From an uncultured Paracoccus sp. (GTDB lineage: Bacteria > Pseudomonadota > Alphaproteobacteria > Rhodobacterales > Rhodobacteraceae): a DNA stretch of 64,000 nucleotides. The notes beneath the pieces were generated by a model. That model had not been told where the DNA came from. It did not search any database and saw nothing but the letters and a program-made list of their open reading frames with translations. Of the stretch, positions 16,988-25,805 are shown in pieces; positions within the stretch are counted from its first letter, which is position 1; each line of letters begins with the position of its first letter. The position numbers were made by a program, and so were the translations under genes. The DNA is taken from the NCBI RefSeq assembly GCF_947496875.1, contig NZ_CANMEH010000003.1, forward strand, positions 62,001 through 126,000, written 5' to 3'.

Positions 16988-18316
16988 ATGCAGCTGCTGT
17001 CCGCCATCGTCGATACGGGCCTGGTCTTCCGGGCGCGCGAGGTGCTGCGCAAGCCGTCGGTGCGGGTCGTGCTGTTCAGCCTGGTCGGCGTGGTGACGGC
17101 GCTGACGTCGAGCTATCTGGAGCCGGTGCTGCCGCGGAACCTGCCGATCGAACTGGCCTCGGGCGCGGTCGACGACCTGCTGCACATCGTGGCGTCGAGC
17201 ATGCTGGCGGTCACGACATTCTCGGTCAGCATCATGGTGTCGGCGTTTTCCCGCGCCGCGCAGAGCACCACCCCGCGCGCCGTCAAGCTGCTGGTGGCGG
17301 ACGGGGTGGCGCAGAACGCCATCGCCGTGTTCGTCGGATCGTTCCTGTTCAGCATCGTGGGGATCATCGGCATCTCCGCCGGCTACTACGAGGGTCGGGC
17401 GCGGATCATCCTGTTCCTGACCACGCTGGGGATGATCGCGCTGATCGTCTGGGCGCTGCTGCGCTGGCTGAACCAGCTGAACGATTTCGGCCGGATGAGC
17501 GACGTCATCGAACGGCTGGAAGAGGCGGCGACCAGCGCCGCGGTCGGCGCCGCGAAATGCCCCCGCGGCGGCGCCCTGCCGATCGACGAGACGCTGCGGG
17601 CGCGCGGCATCATCGTGCCGGCACCGCGCGGAGGGTATCTGCGCCATGTCGATTACGGGCAGCTGGACAGGATCGCGGGCCGGGCGGGCGGCGACGGCAC
17701 GGGCAGCGACGACGAGGGTGGGGACGGGCCCGACCCCGCGGGACCACCGCTGATCGTCGAGGTGGCCAACCATGCCGGGCATTTCGTCCACAAGGGCGAT
17801 CCGCTGCTGTACCTGTCGCGTCCGGCCGACCGGAAAACCGAGGCGGCGCTGGCGGCAGGCTTTGCGATCGGGGATGCCCGCAGCTTCGACCAGGACCCGC
17901 GCTTTGGCCTGATCGTGCTGTCCGAGGTGGCCAGCCGGGCATTGTCGCCGGCCGTCAATGACCCCGGCAGCGCCATCGACGTGCTGCGCGCCGGAACCCG
18001 GGTGCTGCTGGCCCATCACCGGGCCGGAATGGGCGAGGTGGACCCGCCGACCCGCCGCCATGTCCGCGCCCCGGAACTGGACATGGCGGCTGCCTATCGC
18101 GAGTTCTTCGCCCCGATCGCGCGGGACGGCCGCAAGCTGGTGGAGGTGCAGCAGGTCCTGCAGGATTCGCTGCGGGCGCTGGCCTGCAATGGCGGCGCGG
18201 CGCTGGCGGTGCCGGTGGCCGATGCGGCGCTGGACAGCGCCCTGGCCGAGATCCGGGACGACGCCGACGTGGCACGGCTGCGCGCCTGCCATGCCCGGGT
18301 CGGGGACTGCGCCTGA
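16988..18316 (+). CDS. DUF2254 family integral membrane protein
   Basis: 442 residues from the ATG at 16988 (GGGGCGG upstream). Four hydrophobic segments occupy about residues 25-165 (for example [18 protein letters not shown] and [18 protein letters not shown]). A soluble domain of about 270 residues follows, with [25 protein letters not shown], the most conserved part of DUF2254. The function is unknown; the family is widespread in proteobacteria. It is transcribed away from the anthranilate operon and ends in a strong hairpin. In-frame sequence upstream of 16988 runs through the intergenic repeats and is not coding. Confidence 0.88.
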   Translation: MQLLSAIVDTGLVFRAREVLRKPSVRVVLFSLVGVVTALTSSYLEPVLPRNLPIELASGAVDDLLHIVASSMLAVTTFSVSIMVSAFSRAAQSTTPRAVKLLVADGVAQNAIAVFVGSFLFSIVGIIGISAGYYEGRARIILFLTTLGMIALIVWALLRWLNQLNDFGRMSDVIERLEEAATSAAVGAAKCPRGGALPIDETLRARGIIVPAPRGGYLRHVDYGQLDRIAGRAGGDGTGSDDEGGDGPDPAGPPLIVEVANHAGHFVHKGDPLLYLSRPADRKTEAALAAGFAIGDARSFDQDPRFGLIVLSEVASRALSPAVNDPGSAIDVLRAGTRVLLAHHRAGMGEVDPPTRRHVRAPELDMAAAYREFFAPIARDGRKLVEVQQVLQDSLRALACNGGAALAVPVADAALDSALAEIRDDADVARLRACHARVGDCA

Positions 18317-18320
18317 GATC

Positions 18321-18380
18321 GGCGGCGGCCCGGCCCGCCAGTGCGGCGCACCCGCCCTGTCCGCGGGCCGGTCCGCCGCC
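18321..18380 (+). terminator. Long GC hairpin after the DUF2254 gene
   Basis: Two 18-nt arms (18321-18338 and 18363-18380) pair with a single mismatch (C29/T72 of this hundred) around a 24-nt loop, starting 5 nt after the stop codon. No T-run follows, as often in high-GC genomes. It isolates the DUF2254 gene from hisC. Confidence 0.6.
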
Positions 18381-18494
18381 ACCCCTTCCCAAGCGGGCGG
18401 TGCGCGCCTAAGACGGCCGCGCCCCGCCGCCTGCTTTTCGCCGCGTGCTTCCCGCCGCCCCCGTCCCGCCGCACCGCCAGCCGAGAGATCGCCG

Positions 18495-19643
18495 ATGACC
18501 CAGACCATCCCGCCCCAGCCCGGCATCATGGAGATCGCGCTGTACGAGGCGGGCTCGTCGCACGTGGCGGGCCGCAGCGACGCGCTGAAGCTGAGTTCGA
18601 ACGAGAACCCGTTCGGCCCGTCCCCCAAGGCGAAGGAGGCGGTGACGCGGGCGATCCATTCCATGCACCGCTATCCGCCGACCGACCATGCGGCGCTGCG
18701 CGAGGCGATCGGCGAGGTGCACGGGCTGGATCCCGACCGGATCATCTGCGGGGTCGGCAGCGACGAGATCATCCATTTCCTGTGTCAGGCCTATGCCGGG
18801 CCCGGGACCGAGGTGCTGTTCACCGAACACGGGTTCCTGATGTACGCGATCAGCGCCCGGGCGGCGGGCGCCCGGCCGGTGCAGGCGCCCGAGCGCGACC
18901 GGACCACCGACGTCGACCGGCTGATCGCGGCGGCGACCCCCGCGACCCGGCTGATCTTTGTCGCCAACCCGAACAACCCGACCGGGACCATGGTCGGGCT
19001 GGCCGAGCTGGACCGGCTGGCCCGCGCGGTGCCGCAGGCGATCCTGGTGATCGACGCGGCCTATGCGGAATACGTGGGCGGCGGCGATCAGGGCGGTCCC
19101 GGCGCCCATCCGGACGCGGCGGGCGAGGCGCCCTATGATGGCGGCGCGGCGCTGGCGACGGACCGGCCCAACGTCTTCATGACCCGGACCTTTTCCAAGA
19201 TCTACGGGCTGGGCGGGCTGCGGGTCGGCTGGGGCTATGGCCCGCGCGAGATCATCGACGTGCTGAACCGGATCCGCGGGCCGTTCAACCTGTCCGGCCC
19301 GGCGCTGGATGGCGCGGTGGCGGCGGTGCGCGACCGCGCCCATGTCGACCGGTCGCGGTCCGAGAACGCGCGGCTGCGGGCCTGGCTGGCCGAGGCGCTG
19401 GCCGCGCACGGGGTGCCGTCCGACACGTCCTGCGCGAATTTCGTGCTGGCCCGCTTTGCCGGACCCGAGATCGCCGAGGCCTGCGACGCGGCGCTGAAGG
19501 ACGAGGGCATCATCGTGCGCCGTGTGGTGGCCTATGGTCTGCCGCACTGCCTGCGGATCACCATCGGCGACGAGGCGTCCTGCCGGCGGGTCGCGCATGT
19601 GATCGGACGGTTCATGGCCGGCCGGTCGGGGCAGGGCGCATGA
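18495..19643 (+). CDS. hisC: Histidinol-phosphate aminotransferase
   Basis: 382 residues from the ATG at 18495 (GAGAGA upstream). It is a fold-type I PLP enzyme with [14 protein letters not shown] (residues about 33-46), [26 protein letters not shown] (about 155-165) and the PLP lysine in [17 protein letters not shown] (about 236-252). It converts imidazole-acetol phosphate and glutamate to histidinol phosphate; in alphaproteobacteria this copy often also transaminates aromatic 2-oxoacids. It overlaps the prephenate dehydrogenase gene by 4 bp, which points to a role in tyrosine/phenylalanine synthesis. An insert at about residues 193-210 ([17 protein letters not shown]) is unusual. Confidence 0.93.
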   Translation: MTQTIPPQPGIMEIALYEAGSSHVAGRSDALKLSSNENPFGPSPKAKEAVTRAIHSMHRYPPTDHAALREAIGEVHGLDPDRIICGVGSDEIIHFLCQAYAGPGTEVLFTEHGFLMYAISARAAGARPVQAPERDRTTDVDRLIAAATPATRLIFVANPNNPTGTMVGLAELDRLARAVPQAILVIDAAYAEYVGGGDQGGPGAHPDAAGEAPYDGGAALATDRPNVFMTRTFSKIYGLGGLRVGWGYGPREIIDVLNRIRGPFNLSGPALDGAVAAVRDRAHVDRSRSENARLRAWLAEALAAHGVPSDTSCANFVLARFAGPEIAEACDAALKDEGIIVRRVVAYGLPHCLRITIGDEASCRRVAHVIGRFMAGRSGQGA

Positions 19644-20638
19644 GCCCGGATGTCGGCGCGGCGCCGGGCGCGGGATCGCAGCCGGGGGCGGCGACCGGGG
19701 CGGGGATGCCGTTCCGGCGGGTGGCGCTGATCGGGCTGGGGCTGATCGCGGGGTCGCTGGCCCATGCGATGCGCGCGCAGGGGTTCACCGGGCAGATCGT
19801 CGGCCACGCCCGCAGTGCCGAAACGCGCGATACGGCGGCGCGGATCGGGCTGGTGGACAGCGTATACGACAGCGCCGCCGCGGCCGTCGCGGGCGCCGAT
19901 CTGGTGGTGCTGGCGGTACCGGTGGGGGCGATGGGCGCGGTCGCGGCCGAGATCGGGCCACATCTGGAACCGGGCGCCATCCTGACCGATGTAGGCTCGG
20001 TCAAGCAGGCGGTGATCGATGCGGTCGGGCCGCATGTGCCGGCGGGGGTGCATTTCATCCCCGGCCACCCGCTGGCCGGGACCGAGCAGTCGGGGCCGGA
20101 ATCGGGATTCGCGACGCTGTTCCGCAACCGCTGGTGGCTGCTGACGCCGCTGCCCGGCACCGACCCGGCGGCACAAGACCGGCTGGTGGCGCTGATCGGC
20201 GCGGTGGGCGCGCATGTCGATGTCATGGACCCCGCCCATCACGACCTGGTGCTGGCGGTGACCAGCCACGCCCCGCACCTGATCGCCTACACGATGGTGG
20301 GCGTTGCCGATCACCTGCGCCGGGTGACCGAGGGCGAGGTGATCAAGTATTCGGCGGCCGGGTTCCGGGACTTCACCCGGATCGCGGCGTCCGACCCGAC
20401 GATGTGGCGGGACGTGTTCCTGCACAACCGCGAGGCGACGCTGGATATCCTGGGCCGGTTCACCGAGGAGCTGTTCGTGCTGCAGCGGGCGATCCGGATG
20501 GGCGACGGCCAGCATCTGCACGATTATTTCAGCCGCACCCGGGCGATCCGCCGCGGGATCATCGACGCGGGCCAGGACACCGACGCCCCGGATTTCGGCC
20601 GGGTGCCGGTCGGCGGCGCGGCCCGGGACAAGGGCTAG
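19640..20638 (+). CDS. tyrA: Prephenate/arogenate dehydrogenase
   Basis: 332 residues; after a Gly/Ala-rich N-terminal extension of about 24 residues the NAD(P)-binding motif [17 protein letters not shown] begins. Typical family motifs follow: [24 protein letters not shown] (about 135-149, substrate loop with the catalytic His) and [11 protein letters not shown]. The enzyme oxidatively decarboxylates prephenate or arogenate in tyrosine synthesis. It is translationally coupled to hisC (ATGA overlap). There is no chorismate mutase or ACT domain, so it is the monofunctional cyclohexadienyl dehydrogenase type (called tyrC in some species). Confidence 0.93.
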   Translation: MSPDVGAAPGAGSQPGAATGAGMPFRRVALIGLGLIAGSLAHAMRAQGFTGQIVGHARSAETRDTAARIGLVDSVYDSAAAAVAGADLVVLAVPVGAMGAVAAEIGPHLEPGAILTDVGSVKQAVIDAVGPHVPAGVHFIPGHPLAGTEQSGPESGFATLFRNRWWLLTPLPGTDPAAQDRLVALIGAVGAHVDVMDPAHHDLVLAVTSHAPHLIAYTMVGVADHLRRVTEGEVIKYSAAGFRDFTRIAASDPTMWRDVFLHNREATLDILGRFTEELFVLQRAIRMGDGQHLHDYFSRTRAIRRGIIDAGQDTDAPDFGRVPVGGAARDKG

Positions 20639-20672
20639 GGCAGGGGCGACGCGGGCTAGCCGGGGCGAGGGG

Positions 20673-21722
20673 TCAGTGCAGCCGCGGCGCCGGGCCAAGC
20701 GGCAGCGGCCCCAGCGACACCCGCCCGTCCTGCAGCAGCAGCGGCAGGCGCAGCTCGCCCTCCTCCGGCGGCGGCGGGCCGTCCGCGATCCCGGCGGCGG
20801 CCTTGTTGGAGCGGTCGGCCGGGGGCGGCGCCTCGGGGTCCGCCTCGCGGCCGAGATTGGTCAGCACCGTCGTGGCCAGCGTCACCATCGCCGGCGGGAA
20901 CGCCCCGGCCGCGGCGGCGAGCTCCAGCAGGGCGCGGGCGTCGCGGGTGTAGACATGCAGCTGCCCGGCGGCGCGGCCCTGGGCATCCGCCGCGACCTGG
21001 CCGATGATCCGCGCCGACAGCGCCCCCAGCGTGACGGTGATGCCGTCGCTGTGCAGCCCCTGCAGCTGCGGCGCGGTGCCGTTCCGCATCGTCGCGCGGC
21101 CGACCGGGCCATCCAGGAACACCCGCAGCACGCCCTGCACCCCGATCGCGCCGGGCAGCACCGCGGCCAGACCCGGCTGCACGGCGGCAGGCGCGATCCC
21201 CTGCAGGTCGGCGGTAACGCGGTAGGCGGCACGGGCCTCGGGCGGCGCGCCGGCCCCCAGCGGCACCATCCGCGCCCGCAGGTCGAGGCTGTCGGCGAGC
21301 GGCTGGCCCGCGATCGCCACAGGGCCGCTGACCACCGACGCCTCGGTCAGCGACAGGGCGTTCGCGGGGGATACGCGCAGCGACAGGTCGGCCCCCTGCG
21401 CCGTGACCTCGCGCGGCTGCCCGGCCACCGGCAGCGTCATCCGGGGCGGCAGCGTCGCGTGGAAGCGGTTGGGCTGGGTCGGTTCGGCCCACAGCGCCAG
21501 GTCGGGCAGCGCCGCGGGTCCCTGGTCGGTCTCGATCGCGACATCGCGCAGTTCCAGGCCGATCCGGTACACCTCGCGCAGCGGCGCGACCGAGGCGGCC
21601 GCGATCCGCGGGTCACGCGCGATCATGTCGGTCGCACGGCGGGCCAGCAGCGTTTCGCCACTCAGCCAGGCAGCGGCCAGCAGCGCCACCAGCAGCAGGA
21701 TCAGCCCCAGGAAGACGCGCAT
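20673..21722 (-). CDS. DUF2125 domain-containing protein
   Basis: 349 residues with one N-terminal hydrophobic segment (MRVFLGLILLLVALLAAAWL) acting as a signal anchor, then a beta-rich periplasmic domain with RIGLELRDVAIETDQGPA and LPDLALWAEPTQPNRFHA. This matches DUF2125, an alphaproteobacterial family of unknown function. Its location next to the hisC-tyrA pair is conserved in Rhodobacterales to my knowledge. It is convergent with tyrA. A Pro-rich stretch (APPPADRSNKAAAGIADG) precedes the C-terminus. Confidence 0.85.
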   Translation of the reverse strand: MRVFLGLILLLVALLAAAWLSGETLLARRATDMIARDPRIAAASVAPLREVYRIGLELRDVAIETDQGPAALPDLALWAEPTQPNRFHATLPPRMTLPVAGQPREVTAQGADLSLRVSPANALSLTEASVVSGPVAIAGQPLADSLDLRARMVPLGAGAPPEARAAYRVTADLQGIAPAAVQPGLAAVLPGAIGVQGVLRVFLDGPVGRATMRNGTAPQLQGLHSDGITVTLGALSARIIGQVAADAQGRAAGQLHVYTRDARALLELAAAAGAFPPAMVTLATTVLTNLGREADPEAPPPADRSNKAAAGIADGPPPPEEGELRLPLLLQDGRVSLGPLPLGPAPRLH

Positions 21723-21804
21723 CCGTGACCTTTCGTCAGAGGGCCGGGCCTTGGCAGCGGCCGGCCGTTCCGCCTAACCTGCGCGCCGGTGAAAGGGCAA
21801 GAGA

Positions 21805-22470
21805 ATGGCATCGGGACAGCAGGAGTTGGCGCCGGGACACTGGGTGTTCGCCTATGGGTCGCTGATGTGGGACCCGCAGGTGCCGGTGGCAGAGAGCATC
21901 ATCGCGCGGCTGGAGGATTACAGCCGCAGCTTCTGCCTGCGCTCGATCCAGCATCGCGGCACCCGCGAGCTGCCCGGGCTGGTGCTGGGGCTCGACCCCT
22001 GCGTGGGCGCGCAGTGCAGCGGCGTGGCGCTGCGGGTGGAGGCCGCGCACTGGCCCGACGCGCTGGCCATGATCCGCCATCGCGAGATGGTCACCGCCGC
22101 CTACGAGGAGCGGGCGGTTCCGGTAACCCTGGCGGACGGCCGCCGGGTGACGGCGCTGACCTATGTCATGCGGCGCGACCACTGGCAGTATGCCGGGGAC
22201 ATGAGCGCGCCCGAACAGGCGACGATCATCGCCGCGGCGCAGGGCGGACGGGGCGCCAACGCGGAGTATCTGTTCAACACCGTGGCGCACCTAGACCAGC
22301 TGGGCCTGCCGGATGCGGGAATGGCGGATCTGGCCGAACGGGTGCGGGCGATCCTGACGGAACGGGCGCGGGATCCCGTGCCGTGCCGAACGCCCGGAGC
22401 GGCTGCATCACCGGAGCCTGCCGCCGAGCGGCCCCCGTCGCGCGGGGTGCCGATCCCACGCCCCGCCTGA
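21805..22470 (+). CDS. Gamma-glutamylcyclotransferase, ChaC-like
   Basis: 221 residues. The family signature VFAYGSLMWDP (about 13-23) and the later IRHREM (about 90-95, the Glu being the likely general base) identify a ChaC-type gamma-glutamylcyclotransferase, which releases 5-oxoproline from glutathione or other gamma-glutamyl peptides. The last 35 residues (from ARDPVPCRTPGAA) are Pro/Arg-rich and look disordered. It is divergent from the DUF2125 gene. Confidence 0.9.
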   Translation: MASGQQELAPGHWVFAYGSLMWDPQVPVAESIIARLEDYSRSFCLRSIQHRGTRELPGLVLGLDPCVGAQCSGVALRVEAAHWPDALAMIRHREMVTAAYEERAVPVTLADGRRVTALTYVMRRDHWQYAGDMSAPEQATIIAAAQGGRGANAEYLFNTVAHLDQLGLPDAGMADLAERVRAILTERARDPVPCRTPGAAASPEPAAERPPSRGVPIPRPA

Positions 22471-22479
22471 CGACGCGGC

Positions 22480-22500
22480 GCTGCCTCGGTCCCTGGCAGC
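22480..22500 (+). terminator. Short hairpin after the ChaC-like gene
   Basis: Arms GCTGCC (22480-22485) and GGCAGC (22495-22500) with a 9-nt loop lie 9 nt after the stop codon and are followed by TTG. The stem is weak but well placed. Confidence 0.35.
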
Positions 22501-22557
22501 TTGCGTGGCCGCAGACCTGCGGTCCGGTGGCCCCGTCGGCCGGTGCATACAAGCGGG

Positions 22558-22599
22558 TTGACAGGTCGGGTCCTTCCATTATTCATAATTCAAAATTAA
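22558..22599 (+). promoter_or_regulatory. Promoter with overlapping GntR-type operator candidate
   Basis: TTGACA at 22558-22563 is a consensus -35; the -10 lies in the AT-rich ATTATTCATAAT (22578-22589). CATAATTCAAAATTAA at 22584-22599 contains the dyad TAAT-N5-ATTA (22586-22598). The same 16-mer with one change occurs at 31484-31499, upstream of the dehydrogenase and aminotransferase genes. The GntR regulator encoded at 27833-28525 is the obvious candidate to bind both. Confidence 0.6.
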
Positions 22600-22872
22600 G
22601 TCCGCGGCGATCTGCCGACGGACAAGCGGGGAGAGAGGGACACGGCCAGCGGCGCATCACGGCGCCGCCAGGCGGACCAAGCCGGCACGCGGAACCCTCG
22701 GGATTCCGCGTGTTCGCAGGCCCGGAGGCGTGACCGGTGACGCGGCCATGATGAACGGGATGGCAGACGGGAGGGAAGCCGATCTGTCGAACATGGTCCG
22801 TGCTGCGGGCCGCCGACGCCGCAGGTCCGGTCGGACCCTGTCGCGTCGTCAGACGAATCTTGGGGAGAAGAG

Positions 22873-23850
22873 ATGCAGATCAAGCAACTGATCACCGCGG
22901 CCGTGATGGCCACATTCGGGCTGGTGGCCCACGCGCAGGCGCAGACCGAGATCAAGTTCGGCCATGTCGGCGAACCCGGATCGCTGCTGGACCAGAGCGC
23001 GACGGAATTCGCCAAGCGCGCCAACGAGAAGCTGGGCGACAAGGCCAAGGTCACGGTCTACGGGTCCAGCCAGCTGGGCAACGACACGGCCATGCTGCAG
23101 AAGCTGAAGCTGGGCACCGTCGACCTGGCGCTGCCGACGACGGTGATGTCCTCGATGGTGCCGGCGTTCGGCCTGTTCGAGATGCCGTACCTGGTCCAGG
23201 ACCGCGAACACATGAAGCGGATCCGCGACGAGGTGGTGATGCCCGACATGGCGCCGCTGGCCGAGGCGGCCGGGTTCAAGATTCTCGGCGTCTGGGAGAA
23301 CGGCTTTCGCCACATCACCAACAGCAAGCACCCGATCAACACGCCCGAGGACCTGAAGGGCATCAAGCTGCGCGTGCCCAGCGGCGAGTGGCGGGTCAAG
23401 ATGTTCGAGACCTATGGCGCCAGCCCCAGCCCGATGGCGTTTTCCGAGGTGTTCGTCGCCCTGCAGACCGGGGTGATGGACGGGCAGGAAAACCCCTATG
23501 CGCAGATCTACCCGTCGCGCTTCTACGAGGTGCAGGACTACCTGTCCAAGACCAACCACGTCTACACGCCCGGCTATGTCGTGGCCGGCCGGTCGTGGGA
23601 CAAGTTCGACCCCGAGGTGCAGCAGGTGCTGCAGGAAACCGCGGTCGAGATGCAGGACGTGGTCTACGAGATCGCAGCCGGGCTGGACACGGAGCTGCTG
23701 CAGAAGCTGATCGATGAGGGGATGCAGGTGAACGAGGTCGACACCGCAGCCTTCATCGAGGCCAGCAAGCCGGTCTACGATCTGTTCGCCGAATCCGTCG
23801 AGGGCGGCGCCGAGCTGATCGAGAAGGCCCAGGGCCTCGCGACCGAGTGA
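22873..23850 (+). CDS. dctP: TRAP transporter substrate-binding protein DctP
   Basis: 325 residues with a Sec signal (MQIKQLITAAVMATFGLVAHAQA) and the DctP fold: IKFGHVGEPGSLLDQ, VTVYGSSQLGNDTAMLQKL, then the ligand-binding segments KLRVPSGEW and ALQTGVMDGQENP (about 195-210). The conserved Arg in LRVPS would clamp the substrate carboxylate, so the ligand is a carboxylic acid. It is the first gene of a TRAP plus CoA-transferase plus crotonase operon. It differs from the first TRAP receptor in having a Sec rather than a Tat signal. Confidence 0.95.
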   Translation: MQIKQLITAAVMATFGLVAHAQAQTEIKFGHVGEPGSLLDQSATEFAKRANEKLGDKAKVTVYGSSQLGNDTAMLQKLKLGTVDLALPTTVMSSMVPAFGLFEMPYLVQDREHMKRIRDEVVMPDMAPLAEAAGFKILGVWENGFRHITNSKHPINTPEDLKGIKLRVPSGEWRVKMFETYGASPSPMAFSEVFVALQTGVMDGQENPYAQIYPSRFYEVQDYLSKTNHVYTPGYVVAGRSWDKFDPEVQQVLQETAVEMQDVVYEIAAGLDTELLQKLIDEGMQVNEVDTAAFIEASKPVYDLFAESVEGGAELIEKAQGLATE

Positions 23851-23860
23851 CCCCCTGGAC

Positions 23861-23883
23861 GGGCCCGGCGCAACGCCGGGCCC
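23861..23883 (+). promoter_or_regulatory. Intercistronic hairpin between dctP and dctQ
   Basis: Perfect 10-bp arms GGGCCCGGCG (23861-23870) and CGCCGGGCCC (23874-23883) with a 3-nt loop begin 10 nt after the dctP stop. There is no T-run. It sits in the same place as hairpins in the other two importers of the window. Confidence 0.6.
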
Positions 23884-23909
23884 GCCCGTTCCTTTCCCTG
23901 GAGAACCCG

Positions 23910-24518
23910 ATGCAAGCGATCACCCCCCGGCGGGGATTCGAAATCCTGCTGGAGATCATCACGGCGACGATCGTGGCCGGCCTTGCCGTTCTGATCGTCA
24001 TGGGCACGGTCTACCGGTATTTCGGCGCGGCGCTGAGCTGGTATGACGAGGTCGCCTCGATCGGACTGGTCTGGATGACCTATTTCGGCAGTGCGCTGGC
24101 GGCGCTGAAGGGGGCGCATATCGGCTTTCCGGGGCTGGTCAATGCGATGCCGCCCGCGTGGCGGGTGCCGGTGACGCTGTTCGCCGAGGCCTGCGTGTTC
24201 TTCTTCTTCGGCCTGCTGGCCTATGCCGGCTGGAACGTCCTGGTCATCCTGGAAGGGATGACGCTGGTGTCGCTGCCCAACGTGTCGGTGCAGCTGACCC
24301 AGGCGATCATCCCGCTGGGCGCCATCCTGTTCATGATCGCCGAGGCGATCCGCCTGCCCGAAGTGCTGGCCGCGGCCCGCGGCGAAGGCTTCGTCGATCA
24401 CGAGATCAAGGAAGCGCTGGGCGACATTTCCAACACCCCGCTGGAACTGGACGATGCCAGCGTTCCGGCGGCGAGCCACCGGGATCACCACACCCCCGGC
24501 GCGGGAGACAAGCGATGA
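23910..24518 (+). CDS. dctQ: TRAP transporter small permease subunit DctQ
   Basis: 202 residues from the ATG at 23910 (GGAGA upstream); the in-frame ATG at 23847 overlaps dctP and runs through the hairpin, so it is unlikely. Four membrane segments are visible, with the DctQ motifs WYDEVASIGLVWMTYFG and LKGAHIGF. The C-terminal tail is acidic and His-rich (ASHRDHHTPGAG). It overlaps dctM by 4 bp (ATGA). Confidence 0.92.
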   Translation: MQAITPRRGFEILLEIITATIVAGLAVLIVMGTVYRYFGAALSWYDEVASIGLVWMTYFGSALAALKGAHIGFPGLVNAMPPAWRVPVTLFAEACVFFFFGLLAYAGWNVLVILEGMTLVSLPNVSVQLTQAIIPLGAILFMIAEAIRLPEVLAAARGEGFVDHEIKEALGDISNTPLELDDASVPAASHRDHHTPGAGDKR

Positions 24519-25801
24519 CGATCGGCTTCATGCTGCTGGGGATGTTCGGGCTGGCCTTGCTGAACATCCCGATCGCGGTCGCGCTCGGCCTGGTGGCGAT
24601 CGCGGCGGTGGTGCTGGTGCAGGGCGTCGACATGCTGCCCAACCTGGCGCTGACCATGTTCGAGGGCGCGTCGAACTTCTCGCTGCTGGCGATCCCGCTG
24701 TTCGTGCTGGCCGGGTCGATCATGAACGCCTCGTCGATCTCGCGTCGGCTGATCGCGCTGGCCTCGGCGCTGGTCGGGTTCGTCCGCGGCGGCCTGTCCT
24801 TCGTCGTGATCGGCGCGTCGATGTTCTTTGCCGAGATCTCGGGCTCGGCCGTGGCCGGCGTCGCGGCGCTGGGGTCGATCCTGATCCCCGCCATGCGCAG
24901 GAAGGGCTATTCCAAGGAATTCTCGGCGGCGATCTGTTCGTCGGCATCCAGCCTGGCGATCATCCTGCCGCCGTCGATCCCGATGATCCTGTACGCCGTG
25001 ATGGCGCAGCAATCGGTGGTCAAGATGTTCATCGCCGGGTTCGGCCCCGGCATCGTCGGGGCGATCTGCCTAGCCATCGCCGCCTATGTCCAGGCGCGCC
25101 GCTACAATTTCCCGGTCGAGGAAAGCTTCCAGATCTCCAATGTCTGGCTGCGCCTGAAAGAGGCGGGCTGGGCGCTGCTGCTGCCGGTCATCATCCTGGG
25201 GGGCATCTTCGGCGGCATCGTGACCGCGACCGAGGGCGCGGGGCTGGCGGTGGTCGCCGCGCTGTTCATCTCGATCGTGATCTATCGCGAATTCGACGTC
25301 CGCGCGCTCTACAAGGCGCTGATCGACAGCGGGGTGCAGACCGCCGTGGTGATGCTGCTGGTCGCCTCGTCCTATCTGATCGGCGGCTTCCTGACCGAGG
25401 CGCAGCTGCCGCAGCAGCTGGCCCGCGCCATCGGCGACGTGACCGAGAACAAGTACCTGATCCTGGCGATGCTGAACGTGGCCTTCCTGATCCTGGGCAT
25501 GTTCCTGCATTCGGCGGCGGCGATCATCCTGGTCGTGCCGATCGTCATGCCGATGGTGCTGGCGGCCGGGATCGACCCGGTCCACTTCGGCCTGGTCGTC
25601 ACGCTGAACCTGGCCATCGGGCAGCAGACGCCACCGGTCGCGTCGGTGCTGATCGCCGCCTGCTCGATCGCCAAGTCCGACATCTGGGAAACCACCAAGG
25701 CCAACATCCCCTTCATCCTGTCGCTGCTGGCCCTGCTGATGATCTGCACCTACCTGCCGGGGGTCTCGCTGGTGCTGGTCCACCTGATCTACGGAGCGTG
25801 A
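24515..25801 (+). CDS. dctM: TRAP transporter large permease subunit DctM
   Basis: 428 residues, the standard DctM length. Family motifs are IPLFVLAGSIMNASSIS (about 55-71), ISGSAVAGVAALGSILIPAM (about 108-128), LAIILPPSIPMILYAV and a C-terminal LAIGQQTPPVASVL (about 367-380). It forms the transport channel of the Na+-coupled importer. The coding sequence ends 4 bp before the CoA-transferase ATG, so transport and activation of the acid are coupled. Confidence 0.96.
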   Translation: MTIGFMLLGMFGLALLNIPIAVALGLVAIAAVVLVQGVDMLPNLALTMFEGASNFSLLAIPLFVLAGSIMNASSISRRLIALASALVGFVRGGLSFVVIGASMFFAEISGSAVAGVAALGSILIPAMRRKGYSKEFSAAICSSASSLAIILPPSIPMILYAVMAQQSVVKMFIAGFGPGIVGAICLAIAAYVQARRYNFPVEESFQISNVWLRLKEAGWALLLPVIILGGIFGGIVTATEGAGLAVVAALFISIVIYREFDVRALYKALIDSGVQTAVVMLLVASSYLIGGFLTEAQLPQQLARAIGDVTENKYLILAMLNVAFLILGMFLHSAAAIILVVPIVMPMVLAAGIDPVHFGLVVTLNLAIGQQTPPVASVLIAACSIAKSDIWETTKANIPFILSLLALLMICTYLPGVSLVLVHLIYGA

Positions 25802-25805
25802 TGCC

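Larger units (their letters stand above)
22471..22872. other. 402-bp non-coding region upstream of the second TRAP operon
   Basis: No gene is supported here. It holds a weak terminator (22480-22500), the promoter/operator at 22558-22599, and a leader hairpin with perfect 9-bp arms CACGCGGAA (22686-22694) and TTCCGCGTG (22704-22712). It ends with the dctP ribosome-binding site GGGGAGAAGAG. The leader is therefore long, about 270 nt if transcription starts just after the operator. Confidence 0.6.

Noticed and set aside
22748..22890. Short frame with a start MMNGMADGREADL upstream of the second dctP
   Set aside because: It runs into dctP in another frame and turns into Arg-rich sequence; no evidence of coding.
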